NCBI GenBank assembly: GCA_023437745.1
Contig: JAEZFI010000164.1
Span: 1 to 26,885 of the forward strand
DNA length: 26,885 nucleotides
Reading direction: 5' to 3'
From: Actinomycetes bacterium
GTDB taxonomy: Bacteria; Actinomycetota; Acidimicrobiia; Acidimicrobiales; Microtrichaceae
Shown here: positions 22,951 to 26,885 of the stretch, piece by piece
Layout of the letters: each line of letters opens with the position of its first letter
How positions within the stretch are numbered: position 1 is the stretch's first letter
Translations under genes and position numbers: made by a program
The notes under the pieces: model-generated
What the model saw: the letters and a program-made list of their open reading frames with translations, nothing else
What the model was told of the DNA's origin: nothing
Database searches by the model: none

Positions 22951-24647
22951 CCCGGCTCGCTCCGGGGATGGGTGAGGACGAGGACGTCCCCACCGTCGGG
23001 CAGCGGCACCCGGTCGCGTTGCTCCCACCCTCGATCGAGAGCGTCGTCGAGCAGTCGGTCCGACTCGGAGTCCTCCAGAAAGCGCTTCGCACGGGATCTG
23101 ATGACCACGAGGACCCGCGACTGGTCCGCCGAGCGGGGTTCCAGCCAAGCCGACAGGTCCGGGGACCTGGTGAGCGGGGTCTCACTCGGTCCGATCGCCT
23201 TCCCCAGCAGCTCCTCGGCGAAGAGGATCGAACCCTGGTTCATCAGCGCCGACGAGCCGGTCACCGTCTGGAGGACCTCTGTGCGCCCCGCCAACCGGTG
23301 GTCGAGCCGCTCGACGAGAGCCACCTGCGCGTTCCACCACTCGCCGGCGGCCTCACGACGAGCCGACCGCCCCGCACCCAGGCGCGTGTCGGCGAGGACG
23401 AGGTCGAAGTCCCGTGGGTACATGTCGCCGAAGAGGAAGAGCGAGGGTGTCGGCGAGCGATCTGCGGTGTCAGGGCTGTCCTCGCCGAGTCGCACGTTGC
23501 CCACCAGTACGAGGTTCACGAGCGCGGCGGCGAGCGCCAGCCCCCCGAGCATCCGCTGCCATCGGGGTGGCAGCACCGCTGACAGGTGCAGGATCAGCGG
23601 CACGAGCAGCAGGTACAGCGGGAGCTCGAAGAGGATCCCGGTGTTCGCCGAGGTCAGCAACAGGAGGTAGCCGATCGCGACGACGGCGGCGAGTGCGGGG
23701 ATCCGCCGGTCGCGTGCTCCTGGGAGGGCGTCCGCGACCTCACGTCGCCGGCGAATCCGGAGGACGACCGAGGCGGTCACGGCAGCGAGCGCGGGAAGGA
23801 GGAGGAGGGGCCGGACCTCGGTGAGCAGGACTCCCAGGCGGATTCGCATCCGGCCGAGGATCGCGCCGGCCCCGTACACCTCCGCGCTCGGTCCATAGCC
23901 GTAGCGGAACAGGTAGTCGGAGACCTCCGACCAGCTCGCCACCCACCACGGGCCTGCGACGCCTGCTGCAATCGCCGCCGCCCCTGCGAGGTTGAGGATC
24001 GATCTGCGATCACGCCGCACGACCAGCAGCGCGGCGACCGCGAGACCGGGGAGGTACGAGACCGTCATGGTGCGGCTGAGGAGCATCGCTCCGGTGGCGA
24101 GGCCGAAGCCGGCCATCGGCCATCGCCGGGTGCCCCGGTCGGAGCGCAGCAGCGCCCACATCGCGAGCGCGACCGTCGCGCCCGCAGCGAGGCCGTAGTG
24201 GTACGACCGCCCCGCGAGGATGGTGGCGGGCACACCGAGGACCACCACGCCGGCGAGGATCGCCTGGCGCGAGGTGCCCAGCGCCCTGGTGACGCCGGCG
24301 ATCGCGACGGCGCACAGGACGCACAGCAGTGGCTGCACAGCCTGCACCCAGCCGAGCGACCTCGACCCGAGGCCGATCAAGGGCACGCCGAGCAGCGGGA
24401 CCAGGGGTCCGGACTGCGCCTCGGTGAGCCGGTCGATCAACGGCATCAAGGTGCTCGGTTCGATGTTCCGCTGGAACCGCAACGAGGTCGCCATGTAGCC
24501 GACCTCGTCGGCGTCCCATGCCCCAAGGGGGCGGTTCGCTGCGACCCACCAGAGGTGGACCAGGGCGACGCCGATCCCGAGCACCGCCACGGTGAGGACC
24601 GGGCGCCGCTCGGCGGCCGCGAGGACGCGCCGCGGGAGGCCGCCCAT
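22947..24647 (-). CDS. GT39/ArnT-like GT-C glycosyltransferase with C-terminal external domain
   Basis: A 566-residue polytopic protein, the third of three tandem paralogues. After the first membrane helix, the first external loop carries the acidic catalytic-type motif 'WDADEVGYMATSLRF' (D45, D47-E48), as in PMT/ArnT-like enzymes that use polyprenyl-phosphate sugars. Later blocks shared with its neighbour include 'SGPLVPLLGVPLIGLG', 'ILAGRSYHYGLAAGA', 'SRTMTVSYLPGLAVA' and 'AGPWWVASWSEVSDYLFRYGYG'. About ten helices are followed by a soluble C-terminal domain (about 430-566) with 'ALMNQGSILFAEELLG' and 'RVLVVIRSRAKRFLED'. The start may be ATG 24647 or GTG 24650; both overlap the upstream stop. 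The region antisense and upstream in the same frame is not coding. Confidence 0.85.
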   Translation of the reverse strand: MGGLPRRVLAAAERRPVLTVAVLGIGVALVHLWWVAANRPLGAWDADEVGYMATSLRFQRNIEPSTLMPLIDRLTEAQSGPLVPLLGVPLIGLGSRSLGWVQAVQPLLCVLCAVAIAGVTRALGTSRQAILAGVVVLGVPATILAGRSYHYGLAAGATVALAMWALLRSDRGTRRWPMAGFGLATGAMLLSRTMTVSYLPGLAVAALLVVRRDRRSILNLAGAAAIAAGVAGPWWVASWSEVSDYLFRYGYGPSAEVYGAGAILGRMRIRLGVLLTEVRPLLLLPALAAVTASVVLRIRRRREVADALPGARDRRIPALAAVVAIGYLLLLTSANTGILFELPLYLLLVPLILHLSAVLPPRWQRMLGGLALAAALVNLVLVGNVRLGEDSPDTADRSPTPSLFLFGDMYPRDFDLVLADTRLGAGRSARREAAGEWWNAQVALVERLDHRLAGRTEVLQTVTGSSALMNQGSILFAEELLGKAIGPSETPLTRSPDLSAWLEPRSADQSRVLVVIRSRAKRFLEDSESDRLLDDALDRGWEQRDRVPLPDGGDVLVLTHPRSEPG

Positions 24648-26362
24648 CACTGGGCGGCGAGGGCGTCCTGGTGCCGCAGCACGACGACCTCGCCCTCCAC
24701 CGGCATGGGGTAGCGCTCCACCTCGCGCCAGCCCGCTCCGAGCGCCTGTCGTTCGAACGAACGCCAGCGGAGGTCGGGCGTGAACAGCTCGAGGTCGTGG
24801 CGGACGACCACCAGGATCCGTTCGACACCGCCGACCCGCGGCGTCAGCTCGGCGGCGCGAGCGCTCGGCGCGGCGAGCGTGTCGGGCACGCCGAGCGTCG
24901 CGGGCCACCCGTCGAGCTCCGCGGTCAGCGTCAGGCTGTTCGTGTTCAGCAGGAACATGTTGCCCGTGACCCACACCGAGCCCTTCTGCCCACGGTCGGT
25001 GAGCTCGGCGAGGTCGCCGGTGACCGCCTCGTTGAGCGCGCGCCACTCGTCGGTCGCCCGCCGCTGCTGGGTGGGTCCTGCGGTGAAGCGCTCGTCGTAC
25101 CGGACGAGCGCGCCGTCGGCGTGTCCGATGCCCGCGACACGCAGGGCGACGGGAGCGATCACGGCGACGCCGAGCATCCACGCGCCGAGGAGCCGTCGGG
25201 GGAGGGGGCGGCCACGAGCGACGATCGCCGCACCCAGAGGGATCATCGCCACGACGAGGGGGAGCTCGAACCAGACGCCGCGGTTCGACGTGCTCACGAG
25301 CGCGGCGAACCCGAGCACCACCACCGTGGCGGTCGCCGCCACCGCCCGCGCGTGCTCCGACCACGGCGGGCGCCATGCCCCACCTTCCAGGGTCGCCTTC
25401 GCACCCCACGCCAGCGCGACGACCGCCAGCGGGATGATCGGCAGGAAGAAGGAGCTCCACGAGACGAGCAGCGCACGGTCCAGCAACCGCTCGACCGGGC
25501 CGCCCGTGCCCCACAACGCGGCTCGGCTCCCGTAGGCGTAGCCCACGAGGTAGTCCAGGATCTCCTCGCGGCGAGCGATCCACCACGGGCCGGCGACGAC
25601 CCCGGCGACCGCGACGGCCTCGACCCAGCCGAGCAGCCGGCGACGGTCGCCCCACGCGAGCACGAGCCCCGCCAGCAGCAGGCCCGGGAGGAACCCCAGC
25701 GCCATCGTCCTGGCCAGCAGCATCAGCCCGCAGCAGAGGCCGAACACCCAGCGCCATCGGTTCGTCAGGCGCTCGGAGGCGAGCAGCGCCCACAGCGCCC
25801 CGGTCATGCACGCAGCGGCGCCCAGTCCGTACCAGTACGAGCCCGCCGCGAGCAGCATCGTCGGCAGCGCCACCACGAACACCCCGACCACGACGGCGGT
25901 GGTGGCGCCGGCGAGCCGCCGGGTGATGCCGGCCGCGGCGACCCCGGTGAGGGCCGCCAGGAGGGGCTGCACCAGCATCGCGGCGCGCGGGTCCCGGGGG
26001 CCGGCGATGAGGAACGGCAATGACAGGATCGGCACGAGCGGCCCGTTGGTGGTGGAGGTCACCTCGCGGAGGAACGACATGGGGTGAGCCGGGTCGATCG
26101 AACGCTGGTAGCGCAGGGCCGTCGCCAGGTAGCCGGCCTCGTCGGGGTCGTACGATCCCAGCCGTCGGTGGGTCCAGATCCACACCGCTCCGACCACTGC
26201 GTGGACGAGGCCGAACACGAGGACGGTGAGCAGCGGGTGGCGGCGCCCCCACGACCACGCCGACGACCACCACCGGGGTCGGGTCCCATCGGCGTCCCGG
26301 TCGCCCACAGCAGCCATGGCGGGCGGCTCGGTGAGGACGCGCGGCGACCGAGGCGGTGCCAT
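24647..26362 (-). CDS. GT39/ArnT-like GT-C glycosyltransferase with C-terminal external domain
   Basis: A 571-residue polytopic protein, second of the tandem paralogues. It has a polar N-terminal tail of about 40 residues, then a helix and the external-loop motif 'SYDPDEAGYLATALRY' (D72, D74-E75). Shared blocks are 'NGPLVPILSLPFLIAG', 'LAAGSYWYGLGAAAC', 'ARTMALGFLPGLLLAG' and 'AGPWWIARREEILDYLVGYAYG'. The C-terminal domain (about 430-571) contains 'GNMFLLNTNSLTLTAEL' at about 467 and 'RILVVVRHDLELFTPDL' at about 515, matching the partial gene upstream. It likely transfers a sugar outside the membrane. ATG 26362 lies 5 nt after the previous stop; ATG 26317 is an alternative. Confidence 0.85.
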   Translation of the reverse strand: MAPPRSPRVLTEPPAMAAVGDRDADGTRPRWWSSAWSWGRRHPLLTVLVFGLVHAVVGAVWIWTHRRLGSYDPDEAGYLATALRYQRSIDPAHPMSFLREVTSTTNGPLVPILSLPFLIAGPRDPRAAMLVQPLLAALTGVAAAGITRRLAGATTAVVVGVFVVALPTMLLAAGSYWYGLGAAACMTGALWALLASERLTNRWRWVFGLCCGLMLLARTMALGFLPGLLLAGLVLAWGDRRRLLGWVEAVAVAGVVAGPWWIARREEILDYLVGYAYGSRAALWGTGGPVERLLDRALLVSWSSFFLPIIPLAVVALAWGAKATLEGGAWRPPWSEHARAVAATATVVVLGFAALVSTSNRGVWFELPLVVAMIPLGAAIVARGRPLPRRLLGAWMLGVAVIAPVALRVAGIGHADGALVRYDERFTAGPTQQRRATDEWRALNEAVTGDLAELTDRGQKGSVWVTGNMFLLNTNSLTLTAELDGWPATLGVPDTLAAPSARAAELTPRVGGVERILVVVRHDLELFTPDLRWRSFERQALGAGWREVERYPMPVEGEVVVLRHQDALAAQ

Positions 26363-26367
26363 GGGCG

Positions 26368-26885
26368 TCAGCGGTCGTCCGGATGGACGAGCAGGCTCAC
26401 CGATCCGCCGACGGGCAGGGCGATTCGCTCCGCCTGGACCCAGCCGAGGTCCTCGGCCTGCGATGCCAGCTCGGCGACGTCTCGGTCGGGCGTGAAGAGG
26501 ATCTCGTCGTGCAGGGCGAGGACGAGGACACGGCGATGGGCGGTGCCGTCGTCGTCGCGCCAGACCGGCGACAGGTCGGCGGCCCGCCGGCGCGCGGGCG
26601 CGGTGGTGTCGGGGATGGAGATGATGGGACCCCAGCCCTGGAGCTCTGCCGCCAGCGACACGCTGTTGGAGTTGAGGAGCTGCATGTTGCCGGACATGGT
26701 GAAGAAGACCTCGTCACCGCGGTCGAGGCGACGGAGCGCGGCGACGACCTCTTCGTTCACCCGTCGCCAGTCCGCCGCGGCAGCATGCAGCTCGTCCCGG
26801 TGCATCGGCCCGAAACGGCGGTCGTACTGCTCGAAGCCGTACTCGTAGTGGGCGGCGGGCGGGCGGCCCCCCCCCCGCGGCCGCC
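26368..26885 (-). CDS. 3' part of a GT-C glycosyltransferase paralogue, cut by the window edge
   Basis: The frame runs open from the right edge to the stop at 26368 and encodes the C-terminal external domain of a third paralogue: 'YEYGFEQYDRRFGPM' aligns with 'VRYDERFTAG' of the next gene, 'GNMQLLNSNSVSLAAELQGW' with 'GNMFLLNTNSLTLTAELDGW', and 'RVLVLALHDEILFTPD' with 'RILVVVRHDLELFTPD'. The membrane part lies outside the window. The last few codons at the edge are a C-run and glycine/arginine/proline-rich, and may be unreliable sequence. Confidence 0.85.
   Translation of the reverse strand, partial: RPRGGGRPPAAHYEYGFEQYDRRFGPMHRDELHAAAADWRRVNEEVVAALRRLDRGDEVFFTMSGNMQLLNSNSVSLAAELQGWGPIISIPDTTAPARRRAADLSPVWRDDDGTAHRRVLVLALHDEILFTPDRDVAELASQAEDLGWVQAERIALPVGGSVSLLVHPDDR
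26867..26885. other. homopolymer C run and NotI-type site at the edge
   Basis: Ten C residues (26867-26876) are followed at once by GCGGCCGC (26877-26884). This is odd next to the coding sequence and may reflect a contig end or sequencing error, though such motifs also arise by chance in DNA this GC-rich. Confidence 0.4.

Noticed and set aside
21748..23670. 640-codon open plus-strand frame
   Set aside because: Antisense to two hydrophobic membrane proteins; the complement of hydrophobic codons gives the observed charged, repetitive translation.
24648..26273. Extension of the third GT-C gene to a 1108-residue protein
   Set aside because: The added part is an out-of-frame reading of the preceding paralogue on the same strand. 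True homology starts at MGGLPRRV at 24647.
1..26885. tRNA, rRNA, CRISPR array or insertion sequence
   Set aside because: No regularly spaced repeats, cloverleaf-like sequence, transposase motifs or target duplications were seen on reading the window.

Overview
This is a high-GC (about 70% by eye) bacterial chromosome segment with very dense coding on both strands, many GTG starts, start codons overlapping upstream stops (ATGA/GTGA), and several starts placed 6-8 nt after a TANNNT -10 hexamer, as in leaderless transcripts. Together with DUF3558-like and other lipoproteins, this points to an actinobacterium, perhaps of the Acidimicrobiia. The taxon is an inference. I saw no rRNA, tRNA, insertion sequence or CRISPR array. 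The longest gap without a gene is under 210 bp.

Layout. (1) 204-1481 (+) is a CPA2-type cation/proton antiporter whose 3' end overlaps a convergent gene. (2) 1397-3322 (-) is an unusual protein with two phytanoyl-CoA-dioxygenase-like domains and a ClpX-type four-cysteine zinc finger between them. (3) 3488-4123 (+) is a DUF3558-like lipoprotein. (4) 8530 to 4127 (-) is an operon of four overlapping GT4-like glycosyltransferases, preceded on the same strand by a small secreted protein (9146-8598) and a GC-rich hairpin. (5) 9306-12857 (+) encodes a Rieske oxygenase, a B12-binding radical SAM enzyme and a DPM1-like GT2. (6) 14859-12878 (-) is a NodU/CmcH carbamoyltransferase with a 55-residue DUF5989 membrane protein. 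Divergent to it (15054-18424, +) lie a multi-pass membrane protein fused to an SGNH hydrolase and, by ATGA overlap, a PQQ-type sugar dehydrogenase lipoprotein. (7) 18508-20727 (+) is a large PIG-V-like membrane glycosyltransferase. (8) 21691-20741 (-) is a sterol-desaturase-family diiron oxygenase. (9) 26885 to 21739 (-) is an operon of membrane proteins: three tandem GT39-like GT-C paralogues, the first cut by the window edge, plus a fourth polytopic protein.

The content suggests building and exporting a decorated envelope glycan or glycolipid. Cytoplasmic GT4 and GT2 enzymes would assemble it, GT-C enzymes would add sugars from polyprenyl-phosphate donors outside the membrane, and several oxygenases, a radical SAM enzyme, a carbamoyltransferase and an SGNH hydrolase would modify it. 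The most notable block is the carbamoyltransferase/DUF5989/SGNH set, which resembles the sxtI-sxtJ-sxtK-sxtL cassette known from saxitoxin clusters, here without the saxitoxin core genes and with the SGNH enzyme fused to a membrane domain. The product is not predictable from sequence alone.
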